Source: Verrucomicrobiia bacterium (GTDB lineage Bacteria; Verrucomicrobiota; Verrucomicrobiia; Limisphaerales; UBA8199). From it: a stretch of DNA of 32,917 bases. Location: positions 1-32,917 of the forward strand of contig DASYZB010000001.1 in NCBI GenBank assembly GCA_035946615.1, read 5' to 3'. The first letter of the stretch is position 1. Each line of letters begins with the position of its first letter. The notes below the pieces were generated by a model. It was not told where the DNA came from. It saw nothing but the letters and a program-made list of their open reading frames with translations, and ran no database searches. Positions 17,370 through 24,508 of the stretch are shown one piece after another. Position numbers and translations under genes: made by a program.

Positions 17370-18430
17370 AGACTGGACTCAGACACAGCCCCCAATTCGT
17401 TGGTTTGACGGGCGAGGTAATCCGCTAGAGCGACCAAACCGGTTTGGCCGTTGGAAACCGGCAACCCAGCAAGGGTTTGCCGGGCGTCCTCAAGGTATTG
17501 CCGCACGATATTTAATGAGGGGCCGAGTGTCTCGTACTTGGCTAAGAGCTTTCCAACACCTTTCATCGAGCCAGCCTGCCAACTGCGCACCAAACCCTCG
17601 AGGCGCGCCCGATCTGCGGTATCTGCCCGTTCCCACACCAGCAATACAGGCAAGGTGAGCTTGCCTTTGGCCAAATCCGTCCCCAGGGATTTGCCGGCGG
17701 CGGCCTCCGAGCCGAACAAATCGATGCAATCATCATAGACTTGGTAAGCGGTGCCAAAAGCCAACCCAAACCGGCGCAAGGCATCGCGCTGGGCCGCATT
17801 TGCCCCGCTCAGAAATGCGCTGAGTTCGCATGAAAGGGCGAACAATTCAGCCGTCTTCATTTCGAGCACCTGGAAATATTTTGTCCGGTTAAACTGGAAA
17901 TCGCGCCGATGCTGCGTCTGGAGGATTTCCCCCGAACAGACCGTATTGGTGGCCATAGCGACCGCGCGGCAGATATCGGGCGCCGGAAAACTGGCCGCCA
18001 GGCTCAATGCCCGCGCAAAGAGGCAATCCCCGAATAAAACAGCGATTTCATTGCCCCAGTTGGCGGCCAGCGTGAGGCGGTTTCTTCGAATCTCAGCCTC
18101 ATCCATGACGTCGTCATGGACCAAGGTTGCCAGGTGGACCATCTCGATGATGACCGCGACGGTGACATGAGCATCCGTTGCTTTACCCAAGGCATTAGCC
18201 GTTAAGGCAACCAGGGCAGGGCGCAAATGTTTGCCTTGACCGTTGATGGCGTAATCGGCGTAAGGGGCGAGTTCCGGGTCAAAGGCATCAACCTGCTGGG
18301 CCAAACGCCGGTTGACCGCCTCGAGGAACGGCTCAACCGGGTCAATGATCTGCTTCCATGGTTGAACCGCTTCGGCGGAGAGAGTATCCGCTGTGGATGC
18401 GGACACAACTTTGGAATCAGCCGCTAACAT
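17366..18430 (-). CDS. Long-chain polyprenyl diphosphate synthase
   Basis: A 354-aa trans-prenyltransferase that chains isopentenyl diphosphate onto an allylic primer. The isopentenyl-binding GKHLRP lies at 66-71. The first aspartate-rich motif is DDVMD (106-110), followed by an RR pair at 115-116, and the second is DDCID (233-237). Small residues upstream of the first motif (MVHLATLVHDD, no bulky aromatics at -4/-5) suggest a long-chain product of the octaprenyl or heptaprenyl class, probably the quinone side chain. Product length cannot be fixed from sequence. Its stop overlaps the ECF sigma start, so the two are co-translated. Confidence 0.94.
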   Translation of the reverse strand: MLAADSKVVSASTADTLSAEAVQPWKQIIDPVEPFLEAVNRRLAQQVDAFDPELAPYADYAINGQGKHLRPALVALTANALGKATDAHVTVAVIIEMVHLATLVHDDVMDEAEIRRNRLTLAANWGNEIAVLFGDCLFARALSLAASFPAPDICRAVAMATNTVCSGEILQTQHRRDFQFNRTKYFQVLEMKTAELFALSCELSAFLSGANAAQRDALRRFGLAFGTAYQVYDDCIDLFGSEAAAGKSLGTDLAKGKLTLPVLLVWERADTADRARLEGLVRSWQAGSMKGVGKLLAKYETLGPSLNIVRQYLEDARQTLAGLPVSNGQTGLVALADYLARQTNELGAVSESSL

Positions 18431-18492
18431 GTTCGCAGGAATCTAAGATTGCATCTGCCCCAAGTCAAACCCCTTATCTGACGCATGTTCCG

Positions 18493-19056
18493 TTAGCCCG
18501 CTTTGCCTTCCATGAAAGCATAGCAAAGCATGTGGCAGATGCCCATCTGGGCGTCCTCGACCCGGCCATAATGAGTGTCCTGGATGACAATGACCTCCTC
18601 GGCCACCTGCGCCATGCGCCCGCCTTGAGCCCCCACCAGCGCAACCGTGTGGAGTTGATGAGCTTTCCCCCATTCCAAGGCCTTCACGCAATTAGGCGAG
18701 TTGCCGCTCACGCTCAGACCCATCGCGATGTCGCCTGGCTTTCCATAGTTATGTAATTGGCGCACGAACACATCTTCGTAATCGTAATCGTTGGCCAGGG
18801 CCGTCAGCCACGACACATTGTCATTCAACGACAACACTCGAAATCGACCGGCGAGCTTGTCTGAGGCGCCTTTGCCCAGGTCAGTCGCAAAATGCGAGGC
18901 ATTGGCGGCGCTGCCCCCGTTGCCAAAAACAAAGAGGTGCCGGTCTTGCTGCAGGGCGGTTTGGAGCCGGTGAATAAGCTGCCCCACCCGTTCCAAGGGA
19001 ATGGAATCGAGCGCCGCCTTCTGTGCCGCGCGGTACTGAGCCAGCCATTCGTTCAT
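18493..19056 (-). CDS. SIS-domain sugar isomerase, sedoheptulose-7-phosphate isomerase (GmhA)-like
   Basis: About 187 aa from the ATG at 19056 (MNEWLAQYR); a TTG 8 codons upstream is less likely. The SIS fold is clear. 'FVFGNGGSAANASHFATDLGKG' begins near residue 41, and 'LSVSGNSPNCVKALEW' is the second phosphosugar-binding loop. 'VEDAQMGICHMLCYAFME' closes the domain. This pattern is that of GmhA/DiaA-type proteins. GmhA makes D-glycero-D-manno-heptose 7-phosphate for lipopolysaccharide core, but a different phosphosugar or a DiaA-like role is possible. It lies among envelope-precursor genes on the same strand. Confidence 0.87.
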   Translation of the reverse strand: MNEWLAQYRAAQKAALDSIPLERVGQLIHRLQTALQQDRHLFVFGNGGSAANASHFATDLGKGASDKLAGRFRVLSLNDNVSWLTALANDYDYEDVFVRQLHNYGKPGDIAMGLSVSGNSPNCVKALEWGKAHQLHTVALVGAQGGRMAQVAEEVIVIQDTHYGRVEDAQMGICHMLCYAFMEGKAG

Positions 19057-19147
19057 TACCGCAGAGATTGTCAGAGGCAAAGATTATCGGCAACGGCTAA
19101 AAATGACGGATGAGGTTGCAGAAGATTTTAAACAGAAGGAAACGAAA

Positions 19148-19864
19148 TCAATGAACTGACTTCTGAGCGTAATAGACGACCGCAGGCGGCAAATTGAGCA
19201 AAACCGGCAGAGTGCGCATTTTAGCAAACGTCGCTTTAATCTTCTTGCGGTCGAGCAGCGAATGCTGGAATTGGATGTAGATGCCTCCCGGGGCGAGCGC
19301 CAGGTGAATGCTCTGGATAAGAGCAAGGGCGTCTTCTTTTCCCAGATTGCCCAGGGGAATGCCCGACAGAATGAAATCGGGTTGTTCGAGTTCTTTTTGG
19401 GCAATAGCCGCCAGCATCTGCTGGGCGGGTTGGGAGATAACGTGGACCTTTCGTCCAACACCGGCCATCGCGAGGCGGGTCTCAATATCGCGCGCCAGGA
19501 CGGGATTGATTTCGCAGGCCAGCAGACGCGCTTTGGGGCAGCGGGCAGCCAGGCGCTGGGTGAGGGCCCCGGTGCCGGCGCCCAGTTCGAGAATGTGACC
19601 GCGATAATTGGCCGGAATCGGCGCAATCATTTGGTGGATGAGGAACCGCTGGGAAGGCAAAAGAGCGCCCGTTTGATGGTGTTTGACAAGCCCCGCCACC
19701 AGAAAACGCCAGTAACTGGCCAGCCCATGATGCATGCCGGCGCCCTGGCCTAGGGCTGGGCCTCTTGGATTCAGCCGCTGGTCTGTGGACTCGTAAAGCC
19801 CCGCCACTCGAGGAGGAAACGAGCGTTGCATATCGAGCATTTCCTGTCCGCCGTCTGCCTTCAT
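19148..19864 (-). CDS. Class I SAM methyltransferase, phospholipid N-methyltransferase-like
   Basis: 238 aa. The SAM-binding loop 'HILELGAGTGALTQRL' (motif I) and 'LLACEINPVLARDIE' (motif II) are clear, and 'PDFILSGIPLGNL' occupies the motif IV position in place of the NPPY seen in nucleic-acid enzymes. The segment before the core, 'FLVAGLVKHHQTGALLPSQRFLIHQMI', matches the start of bacterial PmtA-like enzymes, which methylate phosphatidylethanolamine. The ATG at 19864 gives a 40-residue N-terminal extension; ATG at 19735 (MHHGLASYW) is an alternative start. The lipid substrate is inferred from this resemblance only. Confidence 0.82.
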   Translation of the reverse strand: MKADGGQEMLDMQRSFPPRVAGLYESTDQRLNPRGPALGQGAGMHHGLASYWRFLVAGLVKHHQTGALLPSQRFLIHQMIAPIPANYRGHILELGAGTGALTQRLAARCPKARLLACEINPVLARDIETRLAMAGVGRKVHVISQPAQQMLAAIAQKELEQPDFILSGIPLGNLGKEDALALIQSIHLALAPGGIYIQFQHSLLDRKKIKATFAKMRTLPVLLNLPPAVVYYAQKSVH

Positions 19865-19911
19865 ATTTTCCTTGTCTCCGTGTTATTGGTTTAAACCGGT
19901 TCCGGGCCCCT

Positions 19912-21294
19912 TCAGGCGCCCACCTGGCGTTTGACTGCTTCGGAAATTCTTTGAGACCACTTTTCCAGCGCGGCGTTCTCGCGCCCCTCCAACAGTAAGC
20001 GCGCCTTGGGCTCGGTGCCTGAGTAGCGCAACAGCACCCGGCCGCCCTGGCCCTTCAATTCCGCTTCGGCTTCCGCCACCAGTTTAGGCACGTTATCCAA
20101 TTGTTCAAAGGGCCGTTTTTCGCGGACGACGATATTTGTAACAAGTTGGGGGAATCGAGTCCAGCATTTGGCGAGCTGGGAAAGCGGGGCATTCTTGGTC
20201 TTCATAATGCGCAGGACTTGCAGCGCCGCCACCAGGCCGTCCCCTGTCGTGCTGAAATCGCGGAAGATGATGTGGCCGCTCTGCTCGCCGCCCAGGTTGA
20301 ACCGGTTGCGCAACATCTCATCGATCACGCTTTTATCACCCACAGTCGTGCGGACCACCTTGCCGCCTGCGGCTTGTATAACAGCGTCTAAACCCGCATT
20401 GCTCATCACCGTTGAAACCACCGTTTTCTCGCTTAACGCGCCCTGTTCGAGAAAATCCAGCCCCGCAATTGCCAGAATATCGTCCCCGTCGATCAGCCTG
20501 CCGTTTTCATCGCACAACAGGACGCGGTCCGCATCGCCATCGTGCGCAATGCCCGCATCGGCCCGGTGCTCCCAGATTTTCTGGCACATGAGATTGGGAT
20601 GCATCGAACCACAATCTTTGTTGATGTTTTTGCCGTCGGGCTGATTGCCGTAAGTGATGACGTCGGCCCCTAATTCGCGCAACACGCAGGGAGTGGATTT
20701 ATAGCCCGCGCCATGGGCGCAATCCACCACGATGCGCATCCCTTCGAGGGTCAATCCCCGCGGGAACGAGGCCTTGGCGTGTTCGATATACCGGCCCAGG
20801 GCGTCCTCGATGCGCACGGCCTTGCCGACGGCATCAGCGGTCGGACGGATGTCCTGGATGCCGCCGTTAAAGACCAGGTTCTCGATCTCGAATTCGATTT
20901 TATCGTCGAGTTTATAGCCGTCTGCCCTGAAAAATTTGATGCCATTATCGTCGTATGGGTTATGCGAGGCGGTGATGACGATGCCCGCATCGGCGCGCAA
21001 GCTGCGCGTCACATAGGCCACACCCGGCGTCGGCAGCGGCCCGATGAACAGCACATCCACTCCCATCGATAGGATGCCCGACGAGAGGGCGTTCTCGAGC
21101 ATGTAACCCGAAAGCCGCGTGTCCTTGCCCAACACAATCTTGTGCCGCCCCCGGCCCCGCGGCTGCGATTGCAGGTTCTTGAATACGTGCCCAGCCGCCC
21201 GGCCCAGCTTCAGGGCGGTCTCGGCTGTCACGGGTTCGATATTAGCGGTCCCGCGTACACCGTCAGTCCCGAAGATTTTCTTTGGCGCGTTCAT
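19912..21294 (-). CDS. glmM: Phosphoglucosamine mutase
   Basis: A 460-aa enzyme converting glucosamine-6-phosphate to glucosamine-1-phosphate for UDP-GlcNAc, peptidoglycan and lipopolysaccharide. The phosphoserine is Ser110 (VITASHNPYDDNG) and the metal loop is DGDADR (252-257). The sugar-binding motif is GEQSGH (336-341) and the phosphate-binding loop is RYSGTEPK near the C terminus. Its ATG overlaps the stop of the YbbR/CdaR gene (ATGA). The cdaA-cdaR-glmM order is the conserved c-di-AMP operon of many bacteria, in which CdaA and GlmM physically interact. Confidence 0.97.
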   Translation of the reverse strand: MNAPKKIFGTDGVRGTANIEPVTAETALKLGRAAGHVFKNLQSQPRGRGRHKIVLGKDTRLSGYMLENALSSGILSMGVDVLFIGPLPTPGVAYVTRSLRADAGIVITASHNPYDDNGIKFFRADGYKLDDKIEFEIENLVFNGGIQDIRPTADAVGKAVRIEDALGRYIEHAKASFPRGLTLEGMRIVVDCAHGAGYKSTPCVLRELGADVITYGNQPDGKNINKDCGSMHPNLMCQKIWEHRADAGIAHDGDADRVLLCDENGRLIDGDDILAIAGLDFLEQGALSEKTVVSTVMSNAGLDAVIQAAGGKVVRTTVGDKSVIDEMLRNRFNLGGEQSGHIIFRDFSTTGDGLVAALQVLRIMKTKNAPLSQLAKCWTRFPQLVTNIVVREKRPFEQLDNVPKLVAEAEAELKGQGGRVLLRYSGTEPKARLLLEGRENAALEKWSQRISEAVKRQVGA

Positions 21295-21734
21295 GACCCG
21301 GCGGATTCTCCTTTAGCTGGGAAAATCACTTGCACCTCGTCGGGCACGACCTTGTCCAGGGTAATTCCGGCGGGAGCGGTCACTTCAATGCGCTTGCGCA
21401 GGTCGTGGGCGGCCTCGATGCCCGTCAAATCCACCAGCACGCGGATATCCTTTCCCTGCAGTTGCTTGATCAGCTTCGGGTCCCCTTCCACGGTCACTTC
21501 CACTTCCTTGGGATTCACGTGCATGCTCCGAACGTCTTCTGCCGAAGACAAAATCACCACTGGAAGATTCGAAAAAACCACCCGCTCCGGCAGCGAGAGA
21601 GTCAAGGATTGACGGGGGATAACTTCCTTTTGCAGGGCAATGTTGACGATGAACCAAATCAGGACTGCCAAAGCAAATGAGAAGAGCTTGAGCCAAAAAT
21701 CCTGGACAAAAATGTGGCGCAGCAAAGGGATCAT
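21291..21734 (-). CDS. YbbR/CdaR-like membrane-anchored regulator
   Basis: 147 aa. An N-terminal membrane segment (about residues 13-33, FWLKLFSFALAVLIWFIVN) is followed by one extracytoplasmic YbbR-type beta domain of about 100 residues. That domain carries the signature 'VNPKEVEVTVEGDPKLIKQLQGKDIRVLVDLTG' in pieces and ends 'PDEVQVIFPAK'. In Firmicutes CdaR has several such domains and modulates the diadenylate cyclase CdaA; here only one is present, as is common in Gram-negative forms. Both ends overlap neighbours by ATGA (cdaA upstream, glmM downstream), so stoichiometric synthesis is likely. Confidence 0.9.
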   Translation of the reverse strand: MIPLLRHIFVQDFWLKLFSFALAVLIWFIVNIALQKEVIPRQSLTLSLPERVVFSNLPVVILSSAEDVRSMHVNPKEVEVTVEGDPKLIKQLQGKDIRVLVDLTGIEAAHDLRKRIEVTAPAGITLDKVVPDEVQVIFPAKGESAGS

Positions 21735-22624
21735 TTGGCGATGGTGGTGCTGGTGCTGGTCGTAGGCGCCGAGGGAGCCTCAGGAGTATCGGTCCGCACC
21801 AGGGCCACGGGGGCCGAGGGAGCGCGCTCGCCCCGCCAGGAGCGGACCCACCCCATCAAATTGCGCGAGCGCGCTGTCGGGGTAACCAGCACCGATGTCA
21901 GAAACGCGCGCAGTTCTTCGGAAGTTACGCCCCGGACCAATTGACCGTTGAAAGCATAGGAGACCGCGCCGGTCTCTTCGGAGACCACCACCACCACCGC
22001 GTCGGTTTCCTCGCTCAGTCCGATGGCCGCCCGGTGCCGGGTGCCCAGCGATTTGTTCAGGTCCTGCCGCTGCGTCAGGGGAAAGATACAAGCAGCGCAT
22101 GCAATCCGGTCTCCCTTCAGGATCACCCCGCCATCGTGAATCGCGTTATTTGGAAAAAAAATTGTCTCGAGCATCTCCGGGGTGGCCTCGCAGTCCACGA
22201 CGATGCCGGATTCGACCGCCTCCTGGAGATGGATGGTTTGCTCGATGGCAATCAGCGCGCCGATGCGCACATCGGCCAGGCGCTCGACAGTTTGAATAAT
22301 AATCTCGATATTCTCCCGCTGCTCGTGCGCGGTGGCAAACAAAGGAAACTTCCCCAACTCAGCCAGCATCCGGCGCAATTCGGGCTGGAAGATCACCAGC
22401 ACAGCCAAAACGAAGAAGGCGGAAAAAGCGCCCAAGAGGTACTGGAGGACTTTGAGCTTGAGCAACGAACTCACCAGCACGAAAGCCAGGAGAACCACCA
22501 GGAAGCCGGTGACGACCGGCGCCCCCCGCGTGCCGCGGATGAAACGCAAGGCGTAGTAGATGCCCACAGTCAGGATCAAGACCTCGACTGCGGGCCGCCA
22601 ACCGTTCTGTGCAATGTGCCACAT
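21731..22624 (-). CDS. cdaA: Membrane diadenylate cyclase
   Basis: A 297-aa enzyme making cyclic di-AMP from two ATP. Three N-terminal membrane helices (about 12-27, 36-55 and 62-80) lead to the DAC catalytic domain (95-235). Its two active-site motifs are 'IHDGGVIL' (Asp164-Gly-Gly, where the usual form is DGA) and 'GTRHRAAIG' (194-202), followed by 'SEETDAVVVVVSEETGAVS'. The extended, proline-rich C-terminal tail (about 250-297) is not part of the enzyme core. The ATG shares a base with the folP stop (TAATG), and the stop overlaps the YbbR gene. c-di-AMP generally controls osmolyte transport and wall homeostasis. Confidence 0.95.
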   Translation of the reverse strand: MWHIAQNGWRPAVEVLILTVGIYYALRFIRGTRGAPVVTGFLVVLLAFVLVSSLLKLKVLQYLLGAFSAFFVLAVLVIFQPELRRMLAELGKFPLFATAHEQRENIEIIIQTVERLADVRIGALIAIEQTIHLQEAVESGIVVDCEATPEMLETIFFPNNAIHDGGVILKGDRIACAACIFPLTQRQDLNKSLGTRHRAAIGLSEETDAVVVVVSEETGAVSYAFNGQLVRGVTSEELRAFLTSVLVTPTARSRNLMGWVRSWRGERAPSAPVALVRTDTPEAPSAPTTSTSTTIAK

Positions 22625-23466
22625 TATTCTTTGCGTTTCCGCAGCACGGCCTGCGCCGCGCCAAGTGCCTGCGCCGTCTCCGCAACTTCGTGGGCCCGGA
22701 TGATGCTCGCCCCTGCCTCAACAGCCAGGCACGCGCAGGCCAGAGCCCCCGCTAGCGGCGCCCCGGGCCGGGCCCCTGGCAACTTGCTCAAAAATGACTT
22801 GCGCGAGACCCCCAGCAGCAAGGGCCGTTCCAGGCGCCCAAACCGCTTCACCGCTGCCAGCAGCTCGAGGTTATTCTCGAGTGTCTTGCCGAAGCCGATG
22901 CCTGGATCAAGTATAATTTGTTCCTGCCCCACTCCGCAATGGCGCAATTGTTCCAAATGCTGAAAAAAAAAGGACTCTACCTCCCCGACAACATCGGTGT
23001 AACAGGGGTTAAGCTGCATCGTTTGAGGCGTTCCTTGCATATGCACACAAATATAACCCGAGCCGCTCTCTGCGGCCAGGCGCCACATCGCCGGGTCCGT
23101 TCGGTTGGCGCCGATATCATTAATGATGCTGGCCCCGGCCCGCAGCGCCTCTCGGGCAACCCCCGGCTTGACCGTATCAATTGAGATGGGGACCTTGAGC
23201 CGGCCTTTCAGCCGCTCCAACACCGGCATCACCCGCCGCAATTCTTCCTGCTCCCCCACCGGGACCGCTCGCGGACGGGAGGATTCGCCTCCAATATCAA
23301 TCAGGTCCGCCCCTTCCTCGGCCAGTCGCAAAGCATGGTCGGCAGCCGCTTGCGGCTCAAAAAAATGGCCCCCATCGGAAAAGGAGTCCGGAGTCACATT
23401 GACAATCCCCATCACCAGCGCAGGGCGGGGGAAGGAGAACTCGAATTGGCCGGCGCGAAGCTTCAC
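22624..23466 (-). CDS. folP: Dihydropteroate synthase
   Basis: A 280-aa TIM-barrel enzyme joining p-aminobenzoate to the pterin diphosphate in folate synthesis, and the target of sulfonamides. 'MGIVNVTPDSFSDGG' (19-33) is the first signature. 'DLIDIGGESSRP' and 'IDTVKPGVA' follow, then 'ILDPGIGFGKT' and 'GVSRKSFL' for phosphate and pterin binding. The last residues RKRKE end in a TAA sharing a base with the cdaA start. A folP gene just upstream of cdaA recurs in several phyla. The upstream VOC gene ends 9 nt before the ATG. Confidence 0.96.
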   Translation of the reverse strand: MKLRAGQFEFSFPRPALVMGIVNVTPDSFSDGGHFFEPQAAADHALRLAEEGADLIDIGGESSRPRAVPVGEQEELRRVMPVLERLKGRLKVPISIDTVKPGVAREALRAGASIINDIGANRTDPAMWRLAAESGSGYICVHMQGTPQTMQLNPCYTDVVGEVESFFFQHLEQLRHCGVGQEQIILDPGIGFGKTLENNLELLAAVKRFGRLERPLLLGVSRKSFLSKLPGARPGAPLAGALACACLAVEAGASIIRAHEVAETAQALGAAQAVLRKRKE

Positions 23467-23475
23467 ATGCCCAGC

Positions 23476-23877
23476 TCAATAGTCCGGGCCCGATTTGGCC
23501 ATCTGAATCAATTCCACCTCATAACCCTCCGGCGCATCTATAAAAGCTATCCCGCCGCCGTCCGGTTTGAGGTGTGGCCCATCCGAATACTTTATTCCAA
23601 GGCCGGCCAGGTGTTTGCCGAAAGCCTCCAGGCTGTCCACTTCAAATGCCAGGTGAGTCAAATCCGGCTGAACCTTGACGGGACCTCCCGCCGGAAAATG
23701 GCACAACTCGATTAGTTCTTCGCTCTCTGGCGCTTTGAGGAACACCAATTCCGACCCGCGCGGCGATTTGTGTCGGCGCACTTCCTCGAGTCCAAGCGCC
23801 TCCCGGTAGAATTTGACGGTTTTTTCCAGGTCATCGACCCGATAACGCGTGTGCAGAAGTTTCCTTGCTTTGCTCAT
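23476..23877 (-). CDS. VOC-family, glyoxalase I-like metalloenzyme
   Basis: 133 aa from the ATG at 23877 (MSKARKLLHTRYRV); the open frame upstream is cysteine/alanine-rich and unlike the family. It has two beta-alpha-beta-beta-beta modules. The four metal ligands of glyoxalase I align closely in position with E. coli GloA: His9 (LLHTRYRV), Glu58 (LIELCHF), His75 (THLAFEV) and Glu122 (YEVELIQ). Glyoxalase I isomerises the methylglyoxal-thiol hemithioacetal to S-lactoyl-thiol. Ligand conservation makes that activity likely, but the thiol cofactor in this lineage is not known. It appears to be the first gene of the folP-cdaA-glmM unit. Confidence 0.85.
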   Translation of the reverse strand: MSKARKLLHTRYRVDDLEKTVKFYREALGLEEVRRHKSPRGSELVFLKAPESEELIELCHFPAGGPVKVQPDLTHLAFEVDSLEAFGKHLAGLGIKYSDGPHLKPDGGGIAFIDAPEGYEVELIQMAKSGPDY

Positions 23878-24000
23878 GCGCCTCAGCATAGCGCCGAATC
23901 GTGCCCAAGCAACCAGCGAAACGGAGGCATTGGCAACCGCGCAGCCAGAGTGTAAAGAGCAGCCCTGCAATCTCCTTTAGAACGTCCTTTCGGCATCGCC

Positions 24001-24452
24001 TTGGTTGGTGGTCTGGCGGCTGGCCCGTTTCTCTTTCCAATGGCGGCAAAGGCTCAGGATAATTACGAGATACAGTTCTATGGGTCAGACACCGTCGCCG
24101 CAGGCCGCACGATGGTCGAGTTGCACAGCAATTATACCGTGGATGGCCAGCAACAGACAATCAATGGCGTGCTTCCAGACCAGCAAGCCTTCCATGAGAC
24201 CCTCGAAATTACCGAGGGCATTACCCCCTGGTTCGAGACGGGCTTTTATGTCGTCGATGTTGGAATCGAATACTATAGTTCCCTGGGAGAGGTCGGCGGC
24301 TTCGGCCCCTGGGATGAACAACAGCACCAGATATTCCCCACACTCGACCTGAATCTCGCCCCTGATTTGGCGTTTAACTTCGGGTTGGCTTCGGTCTGAC
24401 GAATACCACCGACGATTTGATCGTCCAACTCATCCTGGGCTACCGGTTTTGA
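24001..24452 (+). pseudogene. Remnant of a secreted beta-barrel-type protein gene: internal deletion plus frameshift
   Basis: The open frame contains a signal-like segment (ALVGGLAAGPFLFPMAAKAQ), then 'DNYEIQFYGSDTVAAGRTMVELHSNY' in two pieces and 'HETLEITEGITPWFETGFY'. This is the start of a family of roughly 250-aa porin-like outer-membrane proteins as I remember it. It jumps at once to the C-terminal part 'GFGPWDEQQHQIFPTLDLNLAPDLAFNFG', so the middle (perhaps 80-100 residues) is missing. A frameshift near 24386-24392 then gives a premature TGA at 24397. The other frame restores 'GFGLTNTTDDLIVQLILGYRF' (21 residues; split as GFGLTNTTDD and LIVQLILGYRF) and stops at 24452. No ATG is found at the expected start. 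The gene is dead. Confidence 0.75.
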
Positions 24453-24508
24453 TTCGGATTGCCTGGAAACCGCCGGTGTCGTAACAATACCGCCGCTTAA
24501 CTGAGTCC

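Noticed and set aside
21941-22963. A 340-codon + strand reading frame
   Set aside because: It is opposite cdaA and folP, both strongly conserved, and its translation shows no domain.
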